NCBI GenBank assembly: GCA_035048815.1
Contig: JAUCBN010000001.1
Coordinates: 21,653,001 to 21,717,000, forward strand
Direction of reading: 5' to 3'
From: Abelmoschus esculentus
Taxonomy: Eukaryota > Streptophyta > Magnoliopsida > Malvales > Malvaceae
Length of the DNA stretch: 64,000 nucleotides
Below are positions 45,487 to 56,100 of this stretch, one piece after another; the first letter of the stretch is position 1; each line of letters starts with the position of its first letter. Made by a program: the position numbers and the translations under genes. The notes under the pieces are model-generated. The model saw only the letters and a list, made by a program, of their open reading frames with translations, ran no database searches and had not been told where the DNA came from.

Positions 45487-46890
45487 TGGTCAAGAACCAA
45501 ATATTTCTCATCTTAGATTTTTTGTGTGCGATATATGTTCTAATTGCTCCACCACCACGCATAAAGATAAGTTTTGTTGGGAATATGTATTAGATTTAAA
45601 TATCTTAAGCTTCTGATATGAAATTTATTTACAACCTGATTTATTGACTATCATTTTAATGAGTCAATTTACTCAACATTAGGGGAGAAAACAAATAGCC
45701 AGGGAAAGAAATAAGTTGGAATGAATTATCATTTTCTCTTTTTGAGTCATGTGTTACACAATGTTACTATAAGTTTAATAGATAATTCATTTAGCAAATC
45801 AATTGTCAGATGATTTCGCTAACCCTAAAAGAGTGACTAAGTCACGTATACCAGCTATGAATACTCCGATTAAATTTTATTTCATAGAATGACAAACTCT
45901 AGTTGCTAATGAGTCTAACCTACGCTTGAAGCGTAGTAGACAAGTAAATTCCAAAGAAATCCTCAAAAAAGAAAAAAGCTATATTTTATGATGGTTTGAT
46001 CGAGGAATCAATGATTATAAAAATCTCTAGAAGAGATTAAATGGTCTCCAATAGAGACATTGACATGACTCAAATACCTGATAATAAAGAGATCTTAATA
46101 TATTATGTCATGTCTATTATAAGTGGAACTGAAATTAAATCGACATCGTTTATATATTTGTATGCAATATAGCACTAGAGATTTTATTTGATGATGTAGA
46201 TCATGAATCATTGTCAATTGAGCAATGTAAACAAAGAAATGATTGGCCAATATGAAAGAGGCAATTGAGGCGAAACTAAAATTATTTTTGAAAAGAGAAG
46301 TATTTGGGCCTATAGCCCGTACATTGAAATTTGTAAAACTTGTGGATATAAACGATCCTTTGTGAGTAAGAGAAATCAAAAGGGGAAATCATGAGATATA
46401 AGCTCATTTGGTTGCACAAAGATTCTCACAAAGACATGAAATTGATTATGAGGAAAATATATTCCTTGGTGGTGGATGCAACTACTTTTAGATTTTGATC
46501 AGTCTGGCAATAAATAAAATTACTCAGTTTCTGCCTAATGGATGTTGTTACGTCATATTTGAATGAGCCTCTTGATAGTAATATTTACATGAAACTTCCA
46601 GAAAGATTTAGATTGCCATAAGCAATTCATTCAAGTTCTCGAGAATATTATTCAACCATATTGAATATATCTTTTATGGATTGAAACAATTTAGGCGTAT
46701 TCGCCTCATTAAATACTTATTTAGTATGATGCTATATGAATTATTTAATTTCCTCCGAGCATTTTTATTAAGAGATTTAGCTCTAAATTTTTATTGTGGT
46801 GTATGTCGATGATTTGAATATCATTGAGACTCGTGAAGAGATCTTCTCAAATCCTTGTGCATCAATCGATATATAGAAAAGATATTTAAA
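45487..46890 (+). pseudogene. Copia 2 pol remnant, right part
   Basis: Resumes at FGQEPNISHLRFF (45487). It continues with the QLSDDFANPKRVTKSRIPAM block (45800), RLMDVVTSYLNEPLDSNIYM (about 46535) and YVDDLNIIETREEI (46804 on), parallel to copia 1. Stops and shifts throughout. Confidence 0.75.
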
Positions 46891-47242
46891 GAGACTTCAC
46901 ATGCATAACGCATATTTATTGATCACCCTTATGGTTGCTAAGTCTCTTAATGTAAATGATCTACCTCAATATTTGAGGATAGTATTTAATATTGAATTAT
47001 GGAGATTCAAAGATATTATGTGATATTTTCATGAGGGAGAGTATACGCGTTACACTCTTTTTCCCTTAACCAAGGTTTTGTCCCAATGGGTTTTATCGGT
47101 AAAATTTTTAATGAGGCAACATGTTATGTGTATCAAAGATGTGTGTACTCTTTTTCCTTCACTTAGATTTTTTTTTCACAGGTTTTTTATCTTAGTAAGG
47201 TTTTAATGAGGCACATTATTTTTATAGACATCCAAGGGGGAG

Positions 47243-47488
47243 TGTTATGAATATTATCTATATGGATGTCTATCATAATAAGAACTCTATCATTAGAAAT
47301 ATTATCTTCATCAATTAGAGTTTAATACATTATGCACTGCTTATGCCTATAAATAGTTGAGTTTGTGAAGGTATTATATACAAGTCAATATTGAGAATAA
47401 TATAAATATCTCTTTTTATATCTTCTCTTTGTTCTTTAATTCTTGTTCTTTATTCTTGTTTTATTTCTTCATTATTTTATTTATAATA
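47243..47488 (+). repeat. 3' LTR of copia 2
   Basis: TGTTATGAATATT ... TTTATAATA, preceded by the polypurine tract CAAGGGGGAG (47233-47242) and followed by TTATT. Confidence 0.88.
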
Positions 47489-47819
47489 TTATTTACCTTG
47501 GAATGACTCACATTCTTTTAAAAACATTTAAAGAATTTGTTTCCATTGGAAATCAAGTTTTATCTTATGTGGAAGGGTTTTTCAGATAACTCCTATATTA
47601 ATCGGGGGAAAAACTCGGGTTCTGTGTATAGTGAGTTTTACGAGAAATTAAAGTAACAAATCAATTTATAAATGTACTTTTATTTTATTAAACTCACTTC
47701 CTACGGATAGCAAGTTGAACCTTGCTTTTTGTATACAATGATTTCAATGAATATTAGAGTTATTATTACTACATGAATTGATAGGAATGTTAGAGTGAAT
47801 TTTTTATATGTTAATCGAA

Positions 47820-48290
47820 ATTTTTTTATAACTTTAAGTTTTAAGATATATTATTAAAGCTTATCTTTCATCTGAAATTGATATTGGCACATACTATCAT
47901 ACATTATAAATAAGTTTAAAATCATATTAAAAATAATTAAAAACCCTGTTTTTTAGTACAAAAAACAACCCAAAATAGTATGATAGGTATGGTTGAGAAG
48001 ATTTTACGGGATGTTATTTAAAAATATGAGTAACTTTAAGACGTGATATTAGAATTAATCTTTCAGTTGAAGTTAATATTAACAAATATCATGTATTATA
48101 AACTTGATAAAAATCATGTTGAAAATGATTCTAAACCTTGATTTTGTACTTGAAGAATTTTTGAAAATAGTGTGATAGAACTTTTCTTTCAATTATGAAT
48201 GATATCGGTACATATCATATATTATAAATGGGATAAAAAGCGCTTTTAAATTTGTTCTAAACCCTCCCCAAAAAATATGTTTAACAAGGG
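47820..48290. repeat. Three-copy degenerate tandem repeat, about 120-195 bp units
   Basis: TCTTTCATCTGAAATTGATA (47864), TCTTTCAGTTGAAGTTAATA (48059) and TCTTTCAATTATGAATGATA (48183) each open a unit. Each continues with a CATATCATRYATTATAAA-like stretch, ATCATRTTRAAAATRATT and TAAACCCT or TAAACCTT. No protein or RNA function is evident. Confidence 0.6.
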
Positions 48291-48411
48291 ATTTTGTTAA
48301 AAAATAATTATTTTGAAATTAATGATTTTGATGAATTGATATTTAAGTATGATTACGTAAAACTAAGATTTCCATCATCTATTGAAATCCATTGGATATA
48401 TATAATGGAAA

Positions 48412-48433
48412 TCTGACTCCAGATCAGAAGGTT
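48412..48433 (+). pseudogene. tRNA-Trp anticodon-arm fragment
   Basis: TCTGACTCCAGATCAGAAGG with the wild-type CCA anticodon, identical to the anticodon arm and variable start of plant nuclear tRNA-Trp. It runs directly into the next, nearly full-length copy. The join may have used the TCTGA shared with the flanking GGAAATCTGA. Confidence 0.7.
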
Positions 48434-48501
48434 TCGTGGCGCAATGGTAGCCCGTCGGACTCTAGATTTGAACGTTTCATGGTTGATTCACGTCGGGTTC
48501 A
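48430..48501 (+). pseudogene. tRNA-Trp pseudogene, anticodon CUA (amber)
   Basis: Seventy-two bases align end to end with nuclear tRNA-Trp: GTGGCGCAATGGTAGC (A-box part) and GATTCACGTCGGGTTCA (T-arm 3' side to discriminator) are conserved. The anticodon loop reads CTCTAGA, so the anticodon is CTA instead of CCA (48462-48464). The anticodon stem TCGGA/TTTGA still pairs using two G-U pairs. The D stem has one mismatch, the acceptor one, the T stem two, and the B box TTC has changed. A T-run follows at about 48516. Most likely a pseudogene; no intact suppressor tRNA is claimed. Confidence 0.72.
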
Positions 48502-48549
48502 ATTCCCTGGCTCTTCTTTTTATACTTTTTGTGTGTTAGTTTAATGGAA

Positions 48550-49300
48550 ATCTGATTGTAGTAATTAGGCAGTTTAGCAATACTTTTAAAAAGTGTAATG
48601 AAAAATCTCTTTTAAAATTTTTAGTTTAAAATATATGTGTTTAGTATTGTTGTTAAAAAATACTTTTCAGAAAATAAATAATTATTTTAGACATGATTTT
48701 ATAAGTTAAAAAATATATATTTAAATAATAATTAAATTATTTCATATTATAATATTAATTTAAATTATGATAAAATATATATTTAAACCTCTTTTAAAAT
48801 TTTTAGTTTAAAATATATGTGTTCAGTATTGTTGTCAAAAAATGCTTTTCAGAAAATAAATAATTACTTTAGACATGATTTTATAAGTTAAAAAATATAT
48901 ATTTAAATAATAATTAAATTATTTCATATTATAATATTAATTTAAATTATGATAAAATATAAAAATATTAATAAATGAATACATAAATTATTTTTGAAAA
49001 GTACTTTTTAGAAGTGATTTTGAAAAATATATAATTTTTATATAAATATATATTTTTTAAATTAAAAAAATAATTTATGTTAAATATAATTATGTATTTG
49101 TAGAAATTAAATTATAATAAAACATAGTAAATGAAGGTTAAAATTGTAATCTGACTCTTAAAAGCACTTTTCCAACCGCAAAAGCTAAAAATTTTAGCTT
49201 TTGGGTTTGGGTTAAAAATCACTTTTCAAACGCAGTTTTTTTCTCAAAAGTTAATTGTTTAGCATTGTTTCTGCGTTTCAAACCAGCTTTTGCAAAGCCT
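48550..49300. mobile_element. AT-rich MITE-like insertion with a 182-bp internal tandem duplication
   Basis: CAGTTTAGCAATACTTTTAA on the left and, complementary on the right, AGGCTTTGCAAAAGCTGGTT give a loose terminal similarity. The segment separates two tRNA-Trp-derived pieces. 48607-48788 is duplicated, with few changes, as 48789 to about 48962. Confidence 0.5.
48607..48962. repeat. 182-bp tandem duplication
   Basis: CTCTTTTAAAATTTTTAGTT at 48607 and again at 48789. The copies differ at only a few positions and run parallel to about GATAAAATATA. Confidence 0.85.
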
Positions 49301-49307
49301 TAGAGGT

Positions 49308-49335
49308 GTTGCATGTTCGATTCACGTCGGGTTCA
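49308..49335 (+). pseudogene. tRNA-Trp 3' fragment (T arm)
   Basis: GTTGCATGTTCGATTCACGT followed by CGGGTTCA matches the 3' end of tRNA-Trp with one change, so it is less decayed here than the copy at 48430. Downstream TTTTTACTTT and TTGGTTAGTTTAATGGAAAT repeat the flank found after 48501, so flank and tRNA were duplicated together. Confidence 0.7.
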
Positions 49336-49393
49336 ATTCCTTGGTCCTTCATTTTTACTTTTAGATGTTGGTTAGTTTAATGGAAATTTGATT

Positions 49394-50341
49394 TAGGTGG
49401 GCAATATCGGGTATCTGACTAATTTGAATAGAATTGATTTTAATGTCGATAATTACGTTTTTTGAAAATTGAAATCAGTCTCGATCATATTGGGTCTTAA
49501 ATTTTAAGAATTGGTCCCGTTATTGGTTGGAACCGGATTCAATATTGGGTACTCGATCAATTAGTTTATTCTTAAAAAAATTTGAGTAATTGGGAAAAAA
49601 ATTCAACCACTAATAATAATATTAAATAATAAAATTAGAATATTATAAGTTTTAAAATTAAAGTTTTAAAACTAGTCATACTCATAATATTCTATATAAA
49701 GAGAAAGTTTGATAGGGGAAATAAACAAAAGAACATTATCTATTAAAAGCAAGAAAATCAATATTAAATACTGGATTAGGTACTCATCGGGTATTTGGTA
49801 CCAAAACTAGTTCCACCGTTATTGGAGGGACCAATATCAATACTGGTACCTAGTTAATTAGTTTATTCTTAAGAAAATTTGAGTAATTGGTAAAAAAAAT
49901 TTCAACCACCAATAATAATATTAAATAATAAAATAAAATATTATAAGCTTAAAAATTAAAGTTTTAAAAGTAATCATACTCATAATATTCTATATAAAGA
50001 GAAAATTAATAAGAAAAATAAACAAAAGAACATTATTTATTAAAAGCAAGAAAACCAATATCAAATACTAGATTAGATACTCATCGGGTATTAAGTTAAG
50101 TACCAAAGCTAGTCCCATCGTTATTTGTGGGAACTGATATCAATACTAGGTACCTGGTCCTATTAGATACTCACTGGGTACGAATCATAAAAATTAAAAT
50201 CCAGTTTTGGTTTCGATTATGATCAGACTTGAATTTTGGATTCAGTTCCGATCGCATCGAAACCAAAATCAAATAAAAATTCATCGAATCTTATCGAATC
50301 TAGAACCGAGACCGAGTATTCAAATTTTTGTCCTACACCTA
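49394..50341. mobile_element. hAT-MITE-like unit with a 297-bp internal tandem duplication
   Basis: The left end TAGGTGGGCAATATCGGG and the complement of the right end, TAGGTGTAGGACAAAAATT, share a TAGGTG start. An 8-bp duplication is not evident. About 49516-49812 is repeated as 49813-50110 (TTAGTTTATTCTTAARAAAA at 49561 and 49858), with a partial third unit after 50110. Confidence 0.5.
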
Positions 50342-52164
50342 ATAGTACTCACTTAGATAGCCATTTTACATACTAGTAATTAAAGATAGAAAACAACACA
50401 ATATATAACATTTAAACATGATTCTCAGCATGAAAATAATTAACCAAGAAACTTAATAACAATTAATTTAATTCAAAACTTTACATAAATCAAATCTTCC
50501 GTAGACTAGTAGTTAGAATTTGAGTTTAGGATAAAATATAAATATTTAAAAGTTAAAGATAAATTTAAAAAAATATTAAAAATAATTCTTTAGTGGTGGG
50601 ATAATTATCTTCCCCACTCTTACATAGTAAAAATTATATTATGAGTCTGGTTTACTATATCAATGTAACCACCCACTTTATCACTCTTTTTCAAGTTATT
50701 TTTTTTAACTAATGAATCCCCACTCATTTTTTTCATGTCATTTAAAAAATATATTATTTTTATGAAAGTTAAATTAATGACATGAATGATTAGTGGTGAA
50801 ATAGGTAGTTTTCATTGGTTAAGACCATAGATGACATGACGAGCCGAACCTATGATATAATCTCTCCCTACATAGTTTTGTCTCTTACCTTAGGGTAAAT
50901 AACATGATTTTTTTTAATAAATTATATATTCATCTTATGGTGTTTATCGAAATTCGTAATTTTCCTTTTAATAATGTCTTCTCTTGAACTTAAATTATCT
51001 CCTTAAAAATAATATACTTTATCGTTGCATCCCATACTTGTCGGTAATACAAAGGGGATTTTGATGCAACCATCAAGGCATATAATCAAACTCAAGGAGG
51101 AGATTGGTTGAGTCTTCTGCAAGGACCGTTAACAAGGTTAAAAACAGACCAAAATTGATAGGATGCAAGATTTTTTAAGTAAAAGTCCGGTAGCATGCGT
51201 AGAAAATAAACACTTTCTAAAAGCTCCACTTGACTTAGCTTATTTTAGGAGAAAAAAACCAAACGCCTAAATATACAAAATTGGATGGATAATTTATTTT
51301 TTTTAATTAAAAAAATAAGAATTCTCAAATATATTTAAGAATTAAAGTTAAAATATAGGTACAAATGAGAGAACGCTATGTGCAAGTGATATTCTCCTTT
51401 AGAAATTAATAAAATAATATTAAAAAAAAAGAGAACGTCACTTTCAGGTGGCGTCCTCTCCTAAGTCACCATTTGTAGATAGCGTTCTTCTACCTATACT
51501 GTAACTTTTGATCTATATTCCAAAATAAACTTTAAACGCTCTATTTATACAAATTAAAATTTTAAATAATCTAAAATTCCAAATCTCCTAAACAGATGAC
51601 AGCTCGCATTGGGAATACACAACTCATTACATACATAAGAGATTAATAATAATCCACGAATTTTAGTACATACTTTATTCTATGTTTATTTTAAAATGAT
51701 TTTAATTTAGTTATTACATAATTTTTGACGAAAATAATGATGTGATAGCTAAATAAGTTTATATATTTACATGTTTAGTTTACTTTATACATTCAATTAA
51801 TTAATTAATTTTAAATTTTAATTTAATTTATAAATTAGATAATGATATATAATCGTTTTTATTTAATTTAATAAATCTAACCCATGAATTAAATAATAAC
51901 ACATATGACAGGTCACCAAGCGATAAAAAAAGAAATTATATCATAGGTAAGTTTCACCATATCATTCATGAGATCAACCATTAAAAATCATGCATCTTAT
52001 TATTTTTTTCATGTCATATTTTTCTAAGTAAATCTTTACTAATATTTACTGTTAATTCATTTTAAAAATAATTTTTTCGAGTGAAGATTAACTTAAGAAA
52101 AAATATAACAAAAAAATTAATAAAATAAATAAATTTTAGTGTTTGATCCATAAACACGTGGTGG
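50342..52164. other. AT-rich stretch, no gene found
   Basis: Contains short MITE-like passages (50590-50880, with ATCAATGTAACCACCCAC and several ATGACATG words) and an isolated GAGAACGTCACTTTCAGGTGG segment at 51431 mirrored by GAGAGAACGCTATGTGC at 51367. No domain-bearing open frame. Confidence 0.4.
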
Positions 52165-52275
52165 AATCTATCAATAATATAATTTCTAGGTAAAAAGTGA
52201 CAGTAGTGGGAATCAAACTCAGACCAATAGTGTAAGACCACTGCTCCAAGTCCAACCGTTAAACGATTGTAATAC
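52165..52275 (-). mobile_element. SINE-like head, minus strand
   Basis: The minus strand reads TTGGAGCAGTGGTCTTAC (A-box-like) and, about 30 bases on, GAGTTTGATTCCCACTA (B-box-like). Layout fits a tRNA-derived SINE head. Tail and target duplication not found. Confidence 0.35.
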
Positions 52276-52635
52276 CCCTCCTTAAGGGATAAATTTATAC
52301 CTTTTTTTTTTGAGACGGGATTTAATAAAAGATATAAGTGGTACTAATTTAGGTATATAATAGAGTTGAGGAAAATTTTGAGGAATAGACATGTTTGAAA
52401 ATTATTTGGGAGAATAGATTAAAAGAAATACTGTTTTATGTATACTATTGATATTAACATATTTTTAATTAAATTTAACGACTACATAGATTTTACCGCT
52501 TGTAGATAAAAAAGTCTTATGAATACTATTCGTTTTAGTCAATTCTATCAAATATTTTCTAAACACTTATTCTTTAAATATTTTTCCTCAACCACATTAT
52601 TAACTTAAATTTGCCTAAAAGTTAATGCTATATTT

Positions 52636-53134
52636 TAGGGTGTTTATTTTCGGATACCGGATTGTATTGGATTTTTTAAAATATTCGAGATTTTGAATCG
52701 ATGACATAGTAATTTGTATTCGATCCGAAAAAAGGATATCCATATATTCAGATCGGATAGTCGGATATCAGATTATCCAAAAATATAATTTGATTATACT
52801 AATTTTTTAAATTTGAAGGTTTCATTTATAAAAATTTTAGAATTTTGAATATAATAAACAATAAATTACTAAATAAAATAATATTCACAATTATAAAAGT
52901 TTTAATTTTTAAAATTTTTAAATATAACAAGCACTAAATTGTTAAATATAACAAAATTAATATTAATGATAATTTGAATTTTTGGATTTTCAGATAATGC
53001 AAAACTTAAAATATTTCGATCCGTATTCGATCCAGAAAATTTAAAATCAAATTGTATATCCGATCCAAAAATAAAAATCGGATCGAATCAATGGATGATC
53101 GGATCGACTGGATCTAATATTTTTGAACACCCTA
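52636..53134. mobile_element. hAT-type MITE
   Basis: The left end TAGGGTGTTTATTTTCGG and the complement of the right end, TAGGGTGTTCAAAAATATT, share the TAGGGTGTT terminal repeat. Possible 8-bp flanks are CTATATTT on the left and CTATTTTT (one base offset) on the right. About 500 bp with many GGATCGGATCGAAT words and no coding capacity. Confidence 0.6.
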
Positions 53135-53247
53135 ACTATTTTTGTAATTTTAGAAAATTGATTAGTTTGAAACAAAAAGAAATTAGAGAGAACTATAATG
53201 TAAGTATCTTATTTGTTTTGGGCTTAGGGTGTGCTTTTGGTTGTTTT

Positions 53248-55150
53248 TGTAACACCCAAAAATCGGGTTAGTAAAACAATTTGAATAGGTTGTAAATTAA
53301 ATTGAATCATATGACAATTGGATTAGGAGGAATGGGCATAATTGAAATAAATAGAAAACTAGTTGATTGCATGATAAAATCCAAATTCCCTAAACTACCC
53401 CATGTAATAAACTAGGCTTAAGTGTGTCATTAAGGAAAAAATGATCATTTTGCACCCATTAATGAGAAAGAAAACAAAAAGAAATCAGCCACTCCTCCCT
53501 TCTCTTCTTCATTCACATGAAAAGCTAAAGAAAGAGGGAGAGGGAGACTTGTGAGAGAAATTAGAAAGGAAACCATTGAAGGAGACTTAGAAGCCTTGCA
53601 TGAAGGGTGAATCTAGCTAAGAAATCACATTTAATTTGTTGGGTAAGTTCATCTCTTCACAATCAAATATTTTAGGGTTTTGAAAATTTGAGTGTTGGTT
53701 ATTCCGTGATGTGTTCAAGATAATTAGGGTGTTAGAATGTATAAACTAAGATAGTAATTATTAGGTTATGAGTCCTTGAAGCATGAACACTATAATAGGG
53801 GTTTTGGAACTTAGATTTTTGTATATGCTATGTATGTGTTAGATGATTCGAATAGTGATAAAAAGGGGGTTTGTTGGTGTTAATTTTGTGTTTGAAGGTT
53901 CTTGAAATTATAAGAACAAGAAGAATTTGAAATTAGAACCATGGAATAAAAGTTAGCCGATATTGCCTAACAAATGTATTTCGGGTAGCTATCTTTGAGA
54001 AATTCCCTAGATTGAGATTTAAGGATCTAGGAGCTGAAATTTTTAGGTATGATACTCTTATATACCTAGTTTAAGTGAAAATTTACGGAACCTCAATAGG
54101 AATTTTGTAGAGAAAGTTATAAGCTATTCCGTAAGGGTTGTTCGAGTAGTCCCGAAATCCAAACAGCTCTGATTTGAATGAATTCTGGTACTGATCGAGA
54201 AAAAATTAAAATTCAAGGTTAAATTTTTCTTGTAAAGGGTCTTTTTAGCTTTCTAACGATATAAAATAAGCTCAATTCGGATATCGGAGCTAGAAGATAT
54301 GATTGAATTATGAAAGGATAGCAAAATTGTCTCTAGAGAACAAATAAAAATATTTATATTTATTAAGCATGTGATTGATCGAATTAAGTGATTTGGATAT
54401 ATTCTAATGAATTGTTATATGATTATGGTTTGTTAGAGAATCCGAGAGAAGGGGACAACGAGGAAGAAAGACTCGAATTGGCAAGGAGGAAAGGCAAGGG
54501 GATCACCATCTACAACCCTTGAATATCTCGGAATCGATTGTGAGTGTGGCAAACCTTAAGGTTAGGACATAGGGTCCTAACCACCTTTTTTATTTGATTT
54601 GATTTATAATGTAACCGGACTAATAAAATAATTGGTAATATAGAAAGGAGGATTAAATGTTAATGATTTGTTTGATACCTTATTTGAGTGCTAGATGTTA
54701 GACTAACTTAGAACATTTACATAACGCGGAAATGCCAAGGTAAGTATTGGCACGCGACTAAAAATATTAGGTATGTGAGACATGCATAAGACATTTATGA
54801 TTAGCAAAATATATGTTTTGGTTTGATAGCATGATAAATGCTTTTGGTTTGAAAGTAAGATATATGTTTGGTATGAAGGCTTGAGAATAATGCTCTATTC
54901 ATAACATGATACGTATGCATATATGTTCATATAATATATGTTCACATAATATAGATATATATATTTGAAATTAATCTGAAAGATTGAACATAAGACATGA
55001 AAAGATCATTTGAATATGTATTGCTTATGAAGCATCTGAATTCGAATATAAATTGTCATCGAGCATTTGATTATATGTTGTCATTTTCATCGGTCTGATT
55101 ATGATTTTTTTCATTGATAAATGGATGTTGTTAAAATGTTAACAGAGTAG
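53248..55150 (+). mobile_element. Truncated gypsy LTR (TGTAACACC family)
   Basis: Starts TGTAACACCCAAAAATCGGG and parallels the LTR at 61038: GGTTAGTAAAACAATTTGAA against GGATTAGTAAACGATTCGAA, the CATTTTGCACCCATTAATGA segment, the AGGTAGCTAT/AGGTAGCCAT passage, and CTTAAGGTTAGGACATAGGG at 54555. Homology stops near 55150, just where the longer copy enters its hairpin-rich part. No internal region follows, so the element is broken here. Confidence 0.65.
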
Positions 55151-55790
55151 TGAAAAAATGTTCAATGGCTAAACTATATTGAGTAAATTGAATGCTTCAA
55201 AACTTTAATAACTAAAAATAAGCTTAAGAGTAAAGTTCAGTTATAATTTACGTAATTTATCCAAAAATAAAAGAAAAAAAAGAACAAGATAAATGGATTT
55301 ATAAACAAGATGAGAAATAAGCCAATAAACGAGTCAATAAACAAACAAGTTTTGAAACATAAAAAGAACCGAATACACATGTTTATAATCGTTTGTTTAT
55401 TAAACAAACATAAAATTTTATTCATATTCATTTATCAAACTTAATAAACAAATGTTTATGATTTCATCCAGCTCTCTATTCATTAACGCTACTAAACTCA
55501 GCTTTAAGGTAAAAATGAAGATGAATTGTTTAGACTTGCAATCAACTCTTATGCCATTACCAGTTTACACCCCCAAACCAGATGATCAAACAAATTGTTC
55601 CTTGTACCATCATCGGTTTTTTATTCAACAAAGAGAAATCACCATTATTACATGGTACAAAGAATGTAAAATATTATGTTGAACCGAAGAGTCGCCTCTC
55701 AAACAATTACAATTACCGGAGGAGAAACCAGCTAAAATTGGGGATACTAATTCTTCTGCAACAATGAGATGGGTTTTGAGAAGAAGCTCC
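55151..55790. other. Intergenic, no supported gene
   Basis: Includes an AATAAACAAACA-rich tract (55320-55450). The plus-strand open frame at 55452-55682 is unrecognised. Confidence 0.4.
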
Positions 55791-55851
55791 ATTTCTTTTG
55801 CACCTGGTAGAAGGTAAAAAAAAGAGGTGTCAGTTTTATAACAATGAAGCC

Positions 55852-56100
55852 ATGAATATAACTCCTTTTAAGGTCACCTGTAGCTGTAGGCTTTTCATTA
55901 CAGCTTTGATCTTATTATTGCTTGTTTTGGTTACATCCTTCTTTCTCTTCCCAGTTTCCTTAGCTTGGAAGTTGTTCAAACATCTAACAAAACTTGGGAC
56001 CACAATTCTCCATTTGTCAAAACAACCGGGCATCCTGGAATATGTTGTGTTTCTTCGGACACGAGGATTGTATACGTCTTTGTTTAAAGGTTTCTGCTGA
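55852..56100 (+). CDS. Unrecognised small membrane-protein ORF (82 codons)
   Basis: From ATG 55852: MNITPFKVTCSCRLFI, then a strong hydrophobic helix of about 25 residues (TALILLLLVLVTSFFLFPVS), then WKLFKHLTKLGTTILHLSKQ and a short tail to a stop at 56098-56100. Local base composition is less AT-rich than the flanks. No family recognised and no introns evident. The opposite strand is also open (56330-55836, 164 codons), so one of the two may be a chance frame or a decayed gene. Low confidence. Confidence 0.3.
   Translation: MNITPFKVTCSCRLFITALILLLLVLVTSFFLFPVSLAWKLFKHLTKLGTTILHLSKQPGILEYVVFLRTRGLYTSLFKGFC

Larger units (their letters stand above)
31413..47488 (+). mobile_element. Ty1/copia retrotransposon 2, host of two nested retrotransposons
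   Basis: Same family as copia 1. LTRs of 246 bp at 31413-31658 and 47243-47488, target duplication TTATT at 31408-31412 and 47489-47493. The first dinucleotide of the left LTR has changed from TG to TA and the last CA of the right LTR from AACA to AATA. Interrupted at 31940-34560 (truncated copia, duplication TAAAT) and 36112-45481 (chimeric gypsy, duplication GTTTT). Without these it is about 4.1 kb, shorter than copia 1 because of a loss between CCGAAGTGAATG motif copies (near 35160). Confidence 0.92.

Noticed and set aside
48430..48501. Functional amber-suppressor tRNA
   Set aside because: Mismatches in acceptor, D and T stems and a changed B box make expression and charging unlikely. Kept as a pseudogene with a note.
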